A stretch of 64,000 nucleotides of DNA from Agromyces sp. Leaf222 (lineage in GTDB: Bacteria; Actinomycetota; Actinomycetes; Actinomycetales; Microbacteriaceae), in contig NZ_LMKQ01000001.1 in the NCBI RefSeq assembly GCF_001421565.1, positions 867,651 through 931,650 on the forward strand, in the 5' to 3' direction. Position 1 is the stretch's first letter; each line of letters starts with the position of its first letter. A program made the position numbers and the translations under genes. Of the stretch, positions 26,042 to 34,565 are shown piece after piece. The notes below the pieces were generated by a model, which saw nothing but the letters and a program-made list of their open reading frames with translations, ran no database searches and was not told the origin of the DNA.

Positions 26042-26832
26042 CCGACCTCCAGTACCCGCACGACCACGAGCACCTGCGCGTCGAGGTGGAGGGTGCCGTC
26101 GTCACCATCACGCTCGCACGGCCCGAGAAGCTGAACTCCGTCACGCAGCAGATGTCCAAGGCGCTCGTGCACGTCATCGAATGGGCGGATGCCGCAGACG
26201 AGGTCCGCGCCATCGTGCTCACGGGCGACGGCGACCGTGCGTTCTGCGCGGGCTCCGACATCCGCACCCTCGATGCCTACGCGACGCCGTGGGAGTTCCG
26301 CAACCGCGCGGACTACTGCGACGCGATCCGCGCCGCCCGCAAGCCCGTGATCGCCGCCGTCAACGGCTACGCGTTCGGCGGCGGCCTCGAGACGGCGCTG
26401 AGCTGCGACATCCGTCTCGCCTCGACGACCGCGAGCTTCGCCGCACCCGAGATCAAGCTCGGCTGGATCGGCGGCGGTGGCATGAGCACGTTCCTCGCGC
26501 ACTCGGTCGGTCCGTCGAACGCCGCCGTCATGCTCATGACCGGCGACCCGATCGACGCCGACACCGCCCTGCGGTGGGGCCTCGTCACCGAACTCGTCGA
26601 GCCGGCCCGACTCGTCGCCCGGGCACAGGAGCTCGCCGCCGTCATCGCGAGCCGCCCGCCGATCGCCGCCGAGACCGCCAAGGCGAACCTGCGCGCGGCG
26701 TTCAACATGACGCAGGATGAGTCCATCCGCTACGAACGCGACCTGCAGACGATCACCTTCGCCACCGCCGACGCCGACGAGGGCCGCGCCGCGTTCGCCG
26801 AGAAGCGCCAGGCGACCTTCCACCGCCGATGA
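26038..26832 (+). CDS. Enoyl-CoA hydratase/isomerase family protein
   Basis: A 264-residue crotonase-fold enzyme with oxyanion-hole segments 'RAFCAGSDIRTL' and 'NGYAFGGGLETALSCD' and the family motif 'EIKLGWIGGGG'. It acts on an acyl-CoA thioester (hydration, dehydration or isomerisation). Together with the CoA-transferase it indicates a CoA-dependent branch inside the operon. ATG 26038 overlaps the previous stop. Confidence 0.9.
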   Translation: MTDLQYPHDHEHLRVEVEGAVVTITLARPEKLNSVTQQMSKALVHVIEWADAADEVRAIVLTGDGDRAFCAGSDIRTLDAYATPWEFRNRADYCDAIRAARKPVIAAVNGYAFGGGLETALSCDIRLASTTASFAAPEIKLGWIGGGGMSTFLAHSVGPSNAAVMLMTGDPIDADTALRWGLVTELVEPARLVARAQELAAVIASRPPIAAETAKANLRAAFNMTQDESIRYERDLQTITFATADADEGRAAFAEKRQATFHRR

Positions 26833-26875
26833 CCGGGCGAGCCGCCACAGCCGCCGACCACGAGGAGCACCACCG

Positions 26876-28084
26876 ATGACCTGGCCCGAAGCACGAGACC
26901 TCCTGCCCGTCGACGCCGACCGCGCGACCCTGGTCGGCCGCGCCTGGCTGCCCGCCGCCCCCGGCGCAGACGCGGCCGCCGCCGGCCCCGCCGTGGTCGC
27001 CCTGCGCGGCGATGACCTGCTCGACGTGTCGACCGCGTTCCCGACGATGCGAGCCCTGACCGAGGCTGCCGACCCGGCCGCCGTGCTGGCCGAGGCGCTC
27101 GCGGCCGGCGCAGGGCGGCACATCGGCAGCCTCGCCGAGGTCGTCGCGAACACCCCGCCCGAGACGAGGGATGTCGCGCGGCCGTGGCTGCTCTCGCCGA
27201 TCGACCTGCACGTGGTGAAGGCCGCCGGCGTGACGTTCCCCGTGTCCATGCTCGAACGCGTCATCGAGGAGCGGGCGCGCGGCGACCAGGACGCGGCGGC
27301 CGTGATCCGCCGCGAGATCCTCGACACGATCGGCGGCAGCCTCGACGACCTGAAGCCCGGATCCGACGAGGCGGCGGCGCTCAAGGCGCTGCTGCTCGAG
27401 CGCGGATGGTGGAGCCAGTACCTCGAGGTCGGCATCGGACCAGACGCCGAGGTGTTCACCAAGGCGCCCGTGCTCGCGACGGTCGGCACGAGCGTGGATG
27501 TCGGCGTGCACCCGGCGTCGCAGTGGAACAACCCGGAGCCCGAGGTCGTGCTCGTCGTCAGCTCCGACGGCCGCATCGTCGGCGCGAGCCTCGGCAACGA
27601 CGTGAACCTGCGCGACGTCGAGGGCCGCAGCGCACTGCTGCTCGGCAAGGCGAAGGACAACAACGCCTCGGCCTCGGTCGGCCCGTTCATCCGCCTGTTC
27701 GATGACGGGTACGCGCTCGACGACCTGCGGCAGGCGGTCGTGTCGCTCACGATCGACGGCGTCGACGGCTACCGCCTCGACGGCACGAGCGAGCTCGCGC
27801 GCATCAGCCGCGACCCCGCCGATCTCGTCTCGCAGGTCGTCGGCGAGCACCACCGGTACCCGGACGGGTTCGTGCTCTACCTCGGCACGATGTTCGCCCC
27901 CGTCGACGACCGCGACCTGCCCGGCCGCGGCTTCACCCACCACGACGGCGACCTCGTGCGCATTGCGGAGCCGCGCCTCGGCGCACTCGTGAACCGCGTG
28001 CGCTCGACCGCGGACGCCGAGCCGTGGACGTTCGGCATCGACGCCCTCTACCGTTCCCTCGCCGCGCGCGGCCTGCTGCGCTGA
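26876..28084 (+). CDS. 2-keto-3-deoxy-sugar-acid dehydratase, FAH superfamily (XylX/KdaD-like)
   Basis: The 402-residue enzyme of the long fumarylacetoacetate-hydrolase-like family has 'NNPEPEVVLVV', 'LGNDVNLRDVEGRSALLLGKAKDNN' (cited in part) and 'YLGTMFAP', typical of 2-keto-3-deoxy-pentonate dehydratases. These convert 2-keto-3-deoxy-xylonate or -arabinonate to 2-oxoglutarate semialdehyde in the Weimberg-type route. Metal ligands Glu and Asp lie in the 'PEPEV...GNDV' stretch. The adjacent semialdehyde dehydrogenase completes the route to 2-oxoglutarate. GAGGAG lies upstream of ATG 26876. Confidence 0.82.
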   Translation: MTWPEARDLLPVDADRATLVGRAWLPAAPGADAAAAGPAVVALRGDDLLDVSTAFPTMRALTEAADPAAVLAEALAAGAGRHIGSLAEVVANTPPETRDVARPWLLSPIDLHVVKAAGVTFPVSMLERVIEERARGDQDAAAVIRREILDTIGGSLDDLKPGSDEAAALKALLLERGWWSQYLEVGIGPDAEVFTKAPVLATVGTSVDVGVHPASQWNNPEPEVVLVVSSDGRIVGASLGNDVNLRDVEGRSALLLGKAKDNNASASVGPFIRLFDDGYALDDLRQAVVSLTIDGVDGYRLDGTSELARISRDPADLVSQVVGEHHRYPDGFVLYLGTMFAPVDDRDLPGRGFTHHDGDLVRIAEPRLGALVNRVRSTADAEPWTFGIDALYRSLAARGLLR

Positions 28085-28098
28085 CCCCGGAGACCCGA

Positions 28099-29616
28099 AT
28101 GCTGAACACCACCGATCCCCGCACCGGGGCCGTCACGCCCACCGGGCTCGACGCGACCGCGCCCGAGCAGGCCGACACGATCGTGCGCGCCGCCCAGGCC
28201 GCCTTCGCCGACGTCGCCGGCCGTGACCGCGCGTGGCGTGCCGGACTCCTGCACGCACTCGCCGACGCCCTCGAGGCCGATCGCGCCGGGCTCGTCGCCG
28301 TCGCCGACCGCGAGACCGGCCTCGGCGCCGCCCGCCTCGACGGAGAGGTCTCTCGGAGCGCGTTCCAGTTCCGCCTCTTCGCCGAGGCCGTGCGCGAGGG
28401 CGGGTACCTCGAGGTCGCGATCGACCACGCGGGCCAGACCGCGCTCGGGCCCGCGCCCGAGCTGCGTCGCATGCTCATCCCGATCGGGCCGGTGGCGGTG
28501 TTCGGCTCGAGCAACTTCCCGTTCGCGTTCTCGGTGGCCGGCGGCGACACCGCCTCCGCGCTCGCCGGCGGCAACGCCGTGGTGCTGAAGGCGCACTCCT
28601 CGCACCTCGAGACCTCCGCGCGCTCGTTCGCGGTGCTCTCGGAAGCGGCCGGCGCATACGGCGCCCCCGATGGCCTCCTCGGCATCGTCTACGGCACCGC
28701 CGCCGGTGCCGCGCTCGTCGCGCATCCGCTCGTTCGCGCGGTCGGCTTCACCGGCTCGCTGCACGGCGGGCAGGCGCTCATGGACATCATCGCCGGCCGC
28801 GACGAGCCGATCCCGTTCTACGGCGAGCTCTCGAGCCTCAACCCGCTCGTGATCACGCCGGGCGCCGCCGCCGCGCGTGCGACCGAGATCGCCGACGGCC
28901 TGTACGGATCGTTCACGCTCGGCTCCGGGCAGTTCTGCACGAAGCCCGGCGTCGCGTTCGTGCCGGCCGGCGCCGACGGCGACGCGCTCGTCGCACGGCT
29001 CGTCGAGCGGGCGACGGATGCCGCGGCATCCGTACTGCTCAACGAGCGCATCGCGACCTCGTTCGACGACATCCGTGCGCGACTCGTCGCCGCGGGCGCG
29101 GTCGACGTGCTCGCCCGCGGAACGGAGGGGGCCGGTACGGACGGGGGAGCGGGGTTCACGGCCGCGCCCACCGTGCTCGGCGTCGAGGCGACCGCGCTCA
29201 CGGCCGAGATCGCCGAGGAGGCGTTCGGTCCGCTCATCGTGGTCGCCCGGTATGCCGACGACGGCGAGATCCTCGCGGCGCTCGACGCCGTGCCCGACTC
29301 GCTGACCGCGACCGTGCACAGCGAGCCCGCCGAGGTCGAGGCCGTCACAGGCCTCGTCGCCGCGCTCGCACCGCGCGTCGGCCGCATCGTATTCGACGGC
29401 TACCCCACGGGCGTACGCGTGTCGTGGGCGCAGCACCACGGCGGCCCGTGGCCCGCGACGAACTCGCAGCACACCTCGGTCGGCGTGAGCGCGATCCGCC
29501 GGTTCCTGCGCCCGCTCGCGTACCAGGACGCGCCGGAGGCCGTGCTGCCCGCAGAGCTGCGCGACGGGTATCGCGGCATCCCGCGCCGCGTCGACGGACG
29601 CCTGCAGCTGGACTGA
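28099..29616 (+). CDS. 2-oxoglutarate-semialdehyde dehydrogenase (NADP-type aldehyde dehydrogenase)
   Basis: The 505-residue aldehyde dehydrogenase has catalytic Cys280 ('GSGQFCTKPG') and general base Glu243 ('FYGELSSLNP'). The 'GSSNFPFAFSVAGGDTASALAGG' segment (cited in part) is characteristic of 2,5-dioxovalerate dehydrogenases. It would oxidise the product of the preceding dehydratase to 2-oxoglutarate, feeding the TCA cycle. Last gene of the 12.4-kb operon, followed by a 268-bp spacer containing a dyad repeat. Confidence 0.88.
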   Translation: MLNTTDPRTGAVTPTGLDATAPEQADTIVRAAQAAFADVAGRDRAWRAGLLHALADALEADRAGLVAVADRETGLGAARLDGEVSRSAFQFRLFAEAVREGGYLEVAIDHAGQTALGPAPELRRMLIPIGPVAVFGSSNFPFAFSVAGGDTASALAGGNAVVLKAHSSHLETSARSFAVLSEAAGAYGAPDGLLGIVYGTAAGAALVAHPLVRAVGFTGSLHGGQALMDIIAGRDEPIPFYGELSSLNPLVITPGAAAARATEIADGLYGSFTLGSGQFCTKPGVAFVPAGADGDALVARLVERATDAAASVLLNERIATSFDDIRARLVAAGAVDVLARGTEGAGTDGGAGFTAAPTVLGVEATALTAEIAEEAFGPLIVVARYADDGEILAALDAVPDSLTATVHSEPAEVEAVTGLVAALAPRVGRIVFDGYPTGVRVSWAQHHGGPWPATNSQHTSVGVSAIRRFLRPLAYQDAPEAVLPAELRDGYRGIPRRVDGRLQLD

Positions 29617-29727
29617 CCCGCCGCGGCGGTCGCCACTCGTCGCCGCAGTCGCCGCTCGTGCGACGTGTCCGGCGCGGCGCGCTCACGCCACGCCGGGCCT
29701 TGCGCCACGCCGCGCTGCGCGCGCGAG

Positions 29728-29777
29728 TGGTCACGTTCTGCGGGAATCTGAGGCCCGGAAGCAGCAGAACGTGACCA
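29728..29777. repeat. Dispersed dyad repeat, copy 1
   Basis: A perfect 14-bp inverted repeat (arm TGGTCACGTTCTGC) encloses exactly 22 nt. The same design with near-identical arms occurs at 52033-52088. It sits downstream of the aldehyde dehydrogenase, between converging genes, and could also terminate both. It is probably an intergenic repeat family of this genome. Confidence 0.8.
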
Positions 29778-29884
29778 GTCGCGGATGCCCCACCGTGCGC
29801 CGCGTCGGGGTGGGCCGGACGCCGGACCCCCCTCCCCGAGCGCGCTGCGCCCGACGGAGGCGGCAGGCGCAGCGCGGCGGGTGC

Positions 29885-30643
29885 TCAGCGCCCGAGCCAC
29901 CCGCCGTCGACGGGCAGGATCACGCCGGAGACGTAGTCGGAGGCGGGCGAGGCGAGGAACACCGTCGCCCCGGCGATGTCGTCGGCCCGACCCCAGCGGC
30001 CGGCGGGGATGCGGTCGAGGATCGCCTTCGAGCGCTCGGGGTCGTCGCGAAGGTTCCGGGTGTTGTCGGTGGCGATGTAGCCGGGCGCGATGCCGTTGAC
30101 GGTCACGCCGCGCGCGGTCCACTCGTTGGCGAGGGCCTTCACGAGGCCGGAGATGCCCGATTTCGCGGCCGCGTAGCCCGGCACGTTGATGCCGCCCTGG
30201 AAGCTCAGCAGACTCGCCGTGAAGATCACCTTGCCGCGGCCGTGCGCGAGCATGCCGGCGCCCACCGCCTGCGTGAGCACGAACTGGCTCGACAGGTTCA
30301 CCTCGACGACGCGGTCCCACCACTCGAGCGGATGCTCCGCGGCCGGGGCCCGCTCGATGGTGCCCGCGTTGTTCACGAGGATGTCGATCTCGCGTTCGCG
30401 CAGCTCGGCGCCGAGCGCGATCACGGCGTCTCGGTCGGCGAAGTCCACCGCCCTGGCCTCGAAACGGCGACCGTGCGCCTCGACGGCGGCGGCGATCGCG
30501 CTGCCCTCGGCCTCGATCGTTGCGCTCACGCCGATGATGTCGGCGCCGGCCTCGGCGAGGGCCTCGGCCATCGCGAAGCCGATGCCGCGCTTGGCACCGG
30601 TGACCACGGCGGTCGTGCCGGTGAGGTCGAACGAGACGCTCAT
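29885..30643 (-). CDS. SDR-family sugar-acid dehydrogenase (KduD-like)
   Basis: The 252-residue classical SDR has 'TGAKRGIGFAMA' (cofactor loop), 'NNAGTIERAP', catalytic Ser in 'TASLLSFQ', and Tyr and Lys in 'YAAAKSG'. It is closest in pattern to 2-dehydro-3-deoxy-gluconate 5-dehydrogenase (KduD), which acts in uronate and pectin catabolism. It may oxidise a keto-deoxy acid or a hydroxyl of the transported sugar. Its ATG overlaps the stop of the upstream zinc dehydrogenase (ATGA). Confidence 0.87.
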   Translation of the reverse strand: MSVSFDLTGTTAVVTGAKRGIGFAMAEALAEAGADIIGVSATIEAEGSAIAAAVEAHGRRFEARAVDFADRDAVIALGAELREREIDILVNNAGTIERAPAAEHPLEWWDRVVEVNLSSQFVLTQAVGAGMLAHGRGKVIFTASLLSFQGGINVPGYAAAKSGISGLVKALANEWTARGVTVNGIAPGYIATDNTRNLRDDPERSKAILDRIPAGRWGRADDIAGATVFLASPASDYVSGVILPVDGGWLGR

Positions 30644-31710
30644 GCGGATGCCCCCTGGTGCTGCTGCTCGGGCCGCCTCTGCTGCTCGGGCTGCCCGGCC
30701 TGCACGTCGACGAGCACCTTCATGGCCCGTCCCGCCTCGAGGTCGTCGAACGCTGCGCGGGTCTCGGCGAGCGGCACGATCTTCGTGATGAGCACGTCGG
30801 CCGGGATCGTGCCGTCGGCGACGAGCTCGACGGCCCGCTCGAAGTCGGTGCGCTGGTAGACCCGGGCGCCGAGGATGCGCAGCTCGCGCCAGAACACGCG
30901 CTGCAGGTCGATCTCGCGCGGGGTGGGGTGGATCGCGACGACGACGAGCGTGCCGCGCACCTTGGCGAGGGCGGTGGCCCCGAGCACGGCCTGAGCGGCG
31001 CCCGAGACCTCGAAGACGACGTCGGCGCCGGCTCCGCCCGTCCATTCCTCGACCCAGGCGACCTGGTCGACCTCGCGCGGGTCGAGCGTCGGGAAGCCGA
31101 GCCCGGCGATCTGCCCGCGGCGGTTGGCGTCGAGCTCGATGACGGCGACCTCGGCGCCGAACGCGCGGGCGACGGTGGCGATGAGCACGCCGATGGGGCC
31201 GCCGCCGATCACGACGGCGCGTTCGCCGCCCGCGATCTCGGCACGGCGCACGTCGTGCACGGCCACGGCGACGGGCTCGACGAGCGCGGCGGCGTCGAGT
31301 GCGATGCCGTCGGGCAGGGCGACCAGCACGTCGGCCGGCACGTTCCAGGTCGCCTGCAGCGCGCCGGGGGAATCGATGCCGATGAAGTCGAGGTTCTGGC
31401 AGATGTGCTCGTTCCCCGCGAGACACGCGGGGCAGGTGCCGTCCCATGCGAGCGGCATCACGGTGACCTGCTGCCCTTCGCTCCAGCCCTCGACGCCCTC
31501 GCCGACGGCGTCGATCGTGCCGCTCATCTCGTGTCCGAACACGAGCGGGGTCTGCACGCGGGCGTCCATGCTGCCGTGCAGGATGTGCAGGTCGGTGCCG
31601 CAGAGGCCGACGTAGGCGACGCGAAGGCGCACCTGCCCTGGTGCCGGCTGCTGCGGATCGGCCTCGGCGATGGCGATGGTGCGGTCGCCGGTGTAGGTGG
31701 CGGTCAGCAT
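30640..31710 (-). CDS. Zinc-type medium-chain alcohol/polyol dehydrogenase
   Basis: The 356-residue MDR enzyme has catalytic zinc ligands in 'GLCGTDLH' and 'FGHEMSG' and a Rossmann motif 'IGGGPIGVL'. The structural-zinc loop reads 'DGTCPACLAGNEHIC', with Asp in place of the first of four cysteines. Such enzymes oxidise sugar alcohols or sugar acids (L-threonine/sorbitol dehydrogenase-like). The C-terminus ends in a Gln-rich tail. ATG 31710 has GGAGG upstream. It is divergent from the aldose dehydrogenase gene, with a 137-bp shared regulatory spacer. Confidence 0.88.
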   Translation of the reverse strand: MLTATYTGDRTIAIAEADPQQPAPGQVRLRVAYVGLCGTDLHILHGSMDARVQTPLVFGHEMSGTIDAVGEGVEGWSEGQQVTVMPLAWDGTCPACLAGNEHICQNLDFIGIDSPGALQATWNVPADVLVALPDGIALDAAALVEPVAVAVHDVRRAEIAGGERAVVIGGGPIGVLIATVARAFGAEVAVIELDANRRGQIAGLGFPTLDPREVDQVAWVEEWTGGAGADVVFEVSGAAQAVLGATALAKVRGTLVVVAIHPTPREIDLQRVFWRELRILGARVYQRTDFERAVELVADGTIPADVLITKIVPLAETRAAFDDLEAGRAMKVLVDVQAGQPEQQRRPEQQHQGASA

Positions 31711-31802
31711 TGATCCTCCAGATCGATGTTCGGGCGGATTGAGGAGACCAATCGGCCCGTATCGCTCCGATTATGCCAGACGAATAGCGTCCTTCCTTGA
31801 AA

Positions 31803-31818
31803 TCATCTAACCTTTAGG
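31803..31818 (+). promoter_or_regulatory. Candidate operator of the fucose-type cluster, site A
   Basis: TCATCTAACCTTTAGG at 31803-31818 resembles TCATCAGATCTTTGGA at 33665-33680 (11 of 15 aligned bases, position-matched). One lies before the aldose dehydrogenase gene, the other before the lactonase gene. They may be sites for the FCD regulator encoded between them. Confidence 0.4.
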
Positions 31819-31847
31819 AACCCCGTTCTCATGCCTGGAGGAACTCG

Positions 31848-32822
31848 ATGAAGAGTCGCACGCTGCGATCCGGTCTGTCGCCGACCGAACTCGGCTTCGG
31901 CGCCGCGCAACTCGGCAACCTCGCCCGTGCCACCACCGACGACGAGGCCGCCGCCGCCGTCGCGACCGCGTACGACCGCGGCATCCGGTACTTCGACACC
32001 GCCCCGCACTACGGTCTCGGCCTCTCCGAGCGTCGGCTCGGGGCGGCGTTGGCCGCCTACCCGCGCGACGAGTTCGTGCTCTCGACGAAGGTCGGCCGAC
32101 TCATCGTGCCGAACGAGGCCTACGACGGCAGCGCGCGCGACGACGAGGGCTTCGACGTGCCCGCCGACCTTCGGCGGCGGTTCGACCTCAGCCGCGACGG
32201 CATCCGTCGCTCGATCGACGAGAGCCTCGAGCGGCTCGGCCTCGATCGCATCGACATCGCCTACCTGCACGACCCCGACGCGTACGGGGTGGAGGCCCAC
32301 GCCGAGGCGATCCCCGCGCTCATCGAACTGAGGGACGAGGGCGTCGTGCGCGCCGTCGGAGCCGGCATGAACCAGTCGGCGATGCCGACCGAGTTCGTGT
32401 TGCGGCACGACATCGACCTGATCATGCTGGCCGGGCGCTACACGCTGCTCGAGCAGGGGGCGCTCGACGACCTGCTGCCGGCCGCCGCCGAGCGCGGCGT
32501 CGGCATCGTCGCAGCCGGCGTCTACAACTCGGGACTGCTCTCGCGCCCGCGCCCGCCGGCCGATGCGCGCTACGACTACGCCCAGGCGCCGGCCGAGATC
32601 CTCGCCAGGGCGAACGCGATCGCCGACGTGTGCGAGGCGCTCGGCGTCACGCTGCCCGAGGCCGCCCTCGCGTTCGCACTGCGGCATCCGAGCGTCGTCT
32701 CGGTCGTGGTGGGCATGCGCACGGCCGACCAGGTCGAGCAGACCATCGAGCGGTACGCCGTCGAGGTGCCCGACGAGCTCTGGTCGACGCTGGCCGAGCG
32801 CGGGCTGCTGCGCGATGCGTGA
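31848..32822 (+). CDS. Aldo/keto reductase, L-fucose (D-threo-aldose) 1-dehydrogenase-like
   Basis: The 324-residue AKR has the catalytic tetrad Asp50 ('YFDTAPHYG'), Tyr55, Lys81 ('STKVGRL') and His141 ('AYLHDPDA'). The pattern fits aldose 1-dehydrogenases that oxidise L-fucose, L-galactose or D-arabinose to the lactone. That would be the first step of the non-phosphorylative fucose route whose later enzymes follow. GGAGGA precedes ATG 31848. Confidence 0.85.
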   Translation: MKSRTLRSGLSPTELGFGAAQLGNLARATTDDEAAAAVATAYDRGIRYFDTAPHYGLGLSERRLGAALAAYPRDEFVLSTKVGRLIVPNEAYDGSARDDEGFDVPADLRRRFDLSRDGIRRSIDESLERLGLDRIDIAYLHDPDAYGVEAHAEAIPALIELRDEGVVRAVGAGMNQSAMPTEFVLRHDIDLIMLAGRYTLLEQGALDDLLPAAAERGVGIVAAGVYNSGLLSRPRPPADARYDYAQAPAEILARANAIADVCEALGVTLPEAALAFALRHPSVVSVVVGMRTADQVEQTIERYAVEVPDELWSTLAERGLLRDA

Positions 32823-32841
32823 CGAGCGGATGCCGCGACGA

Positions 32842-33624
32842 TCAGTCGCCGGGCACATCCGCGACGGGCGCCCCGCCGTCGACGATCTCGGGAGCCGACT
32901 CCTCGAGGTGGGCGGCGGTGTACTCCTCGACGCCGAGCACGTGCACCATCATGCGGATGCGGGCCCGGTCGGGGTCGCGCGCCACGAGGGCGTTGAGGAT
33001 GGCGCGGTGCTCCTGCTGCGTCGAGTGCACGGCGTCGTGCTGGTGGATCGCGCGCCACAGGCGGGCGCGGGCCGTGCGGCTCACGAGCGCGTCGATGATG
33101 GCGGCGAACGCCGGATTGCCGCTCGCGTTCGCGATGAGCCGGTGGAAGTCGGTGTCGACGTCGATCGTCGCCTCGAGGTCGATGCGCTCGTCGGTGAGCA
33201 GCGCCTCACCGCGATCGAGGATGCGCGCGGCCTCGGCCAGGTCGTCGTCGCTGATGCGCATCGCCGCATGCGCGGCGGCCTCGGGCTCGAGCACGCGACG
33301 TACGCCGAGCAGGTGCACGTTGTTCTCGGGGCTCTGCAGTTCGGCGAGCATGCCGAGCGGCTCGAAGAGCCGGCCCGGCTCGAGCGAGGTCACGTAGGTG
33401 CCGTCGCCCTGCCGGGTCTCGAGGATGCCGAGGATCACGAGCGCGCGCACGCCCTCGCGGAGCGGCCCCCGCGAGACGCCGAGCCTCGCCCCGAGCTCGC
33501 GCTCGACGGGCAGACGGGAGCCCGCGACGAGCTCTCCGCTCGTGATCATCTGACGGATGCCGTCGATCACGACCTGGGCGCGGGATCGCGCCGGGCCGGC
33601 CTCGGGGGTGTTCTCGCTCGTCAT
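32842..33624 (-). CDS. GntR-family (FadR/FCD) regulator of the fucose-type cluster
   Basis: The 260-residue regulator has helix-turn-helix 'RELGARLGVSRGPLREGVRAL' (cited in part) and an FCD domain with His ligands around 'VDTDFHRLI', 'QEHRAILNAL' and 'MMVHVLG'. FCD proteins bind sugar-acid-like carboxylates. It sits inside the cluster, converging on the aldose dehydrogenase gene and divergent from the lactonase operon, and probably controls both. ATG 33624 is used; GTG 33630 is also in frame. Confidence 0.9.
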   Translation of the reverse strand: MTSENTPEAGPARSRAQVVIDGIRQMITSGELVAGSRLPVERELGARLGVSRGPLREGVRALVILGILETRQGDGTYVTSLEPGRLFEPLGMLAELQSPENNVHLLGVRRVLEPEAAAHAAMRISDDDLAEAARILDRGEALLTDERIDLEATIDVDTDFHRLIANASGNPAFAAIIDALVSRTARARLWRAIHQHDAVHSTQQEHRAILNALVARDPDRARIRMMVHVLGVEEYTAAHLEESAPEIVDGGAPVADVPGD

Positions 33625-33664
33625 GGGCACAGCCTAGGTCACCACCCGCGCACCACTCGTGAAT

Positions 33665-33680
33665 TCATCAGATCTTTGGA
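33665..33680 (+). promoter_or_regulatory. Candidate operator of the fucose-type cluster, site B
   Basis: TCATCAGATCTTTGGA matches site A before the aldose dehydrogenase gene in most positions and abuts the ribosome binding site of the lactonase gene. A regulator bound here would block the lactonase-to-mutarotase operon. Confidence 0.4.
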
Positions 33681-33689
33681 GGAGGCCGC

Positions 33690-34565
33690 ATGACCGGGGT
33701 CATCGACGCCCATCAGCACGTGTGGGATCTCGAGCGGGCCGAGTACTCGTGGCTCACGCCCGAGGCCGGAGTGCTGCACCGCACCATCGAGATGGGCGAG
33801 GTGCTGTCCGAATTCGCCGCGGCCGGCGTCACGGGCAGCGTGCTCGTGCAGTCCGCCGACAACGACGACGACACCGACCACATGTTCGAGGTGGCCGCCC
33901 GCAATCCGGTCGTGCTCGGCGTCGTCGGCTACGTGCCGCTGCACGAGCCCGCCCGTGCTGCGGAGCGCCTCGCCGAACTGCAGCGGCGACCGGGCTTCAG
34001 CGGCGTGCGCAACCTGATCCACGACCGGCCCGACCCGAACTGGCTGCGCCGGCCCGACGTCGACGAGAGCCTCGGCCTGCTGGCCGCCGCCGGAGTGCCC
34101 TTCGACGTGGTCGGCGTGCTGCCCGAGCACCTCGAGGCCGTGCTCGCGATCTCGGAGCGGCATCCCGAACTCGACCTCGTGCTCGACCACCTGAACAAGC
34201 CGCCGATCGGGGCGGAGACGAGCGATGCCCGGAAACCGTGGGCCTCGCTCATCGCCCGCGTCGCCGAGAACCCGCGCGTGCACGGCAAGGTCTCCGGCCT
34301 CTACGCCACGACGGGCGACCCGGCCGGCTGGACGGTCGACGCGATCCGCCCCGTCTTCGACCACGCGCTCGAGGTCTTCGGACCCGACCGGCTCATGTAC
34401 GGCGGCGACTGGCCCGTCTCGCTCATCGCGGGCGGCTACACCCGCGTCTGGCAGGGGCTCTCCGAGCTTCTCGCCGACCTCACCGACGCCGAGCGCGCCG
34501 GCATCCTCGCGGGCACCGCCCGCAGGTTCTACACCCTCCCTGGATCGGAGCCCTTCGATGACTGA
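33690..34565 (+). CDS. Amidohydrolase-family lactonase (L-fucono-1,5-lactonase-like)
   Basis: The 291-residue TIM-barrel hydrolase of the COG3618 group has the 'DAHQHVWD' metal motif at residues 6-13, 'VLDHLNKPP' and 'YGGDWPVS', the pattern of 2-pyrone/aldonolactone hydrolases. It would open the L-fuconolactone (or related lactone) made by the aldose dehydrogenase. GGAGGAGG precedes ATG 33690. It overlaps the next gene by 8 bp. First of four coupled genes. Confidence 0.88.
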   Translation: MTGVIDAHQHVWDLERAEYSWLTPEAGVLHRTIEMGEVLSEFAAAGVTGSVLVQSADNDDDTDHMFEVAARNPVVLGVVGYVPLHEPARAAERLAELQRRPGFSGVRNLIHDRPDPNWLRRPDVDESLGLLAAAGVPFDVVGVLPEHLEAVLAISERHPELDLVLDHLNKPPIGAETSDARKPWASLIARVAENPRVHGKVSGLYATTGDPAGWTVDAIRPVFDHALEVFGPDRLMYGGDWPVSLIAGGYTRVWQGLSELLADLTDAERAGILAGTARRFYTLPGSEPFDD

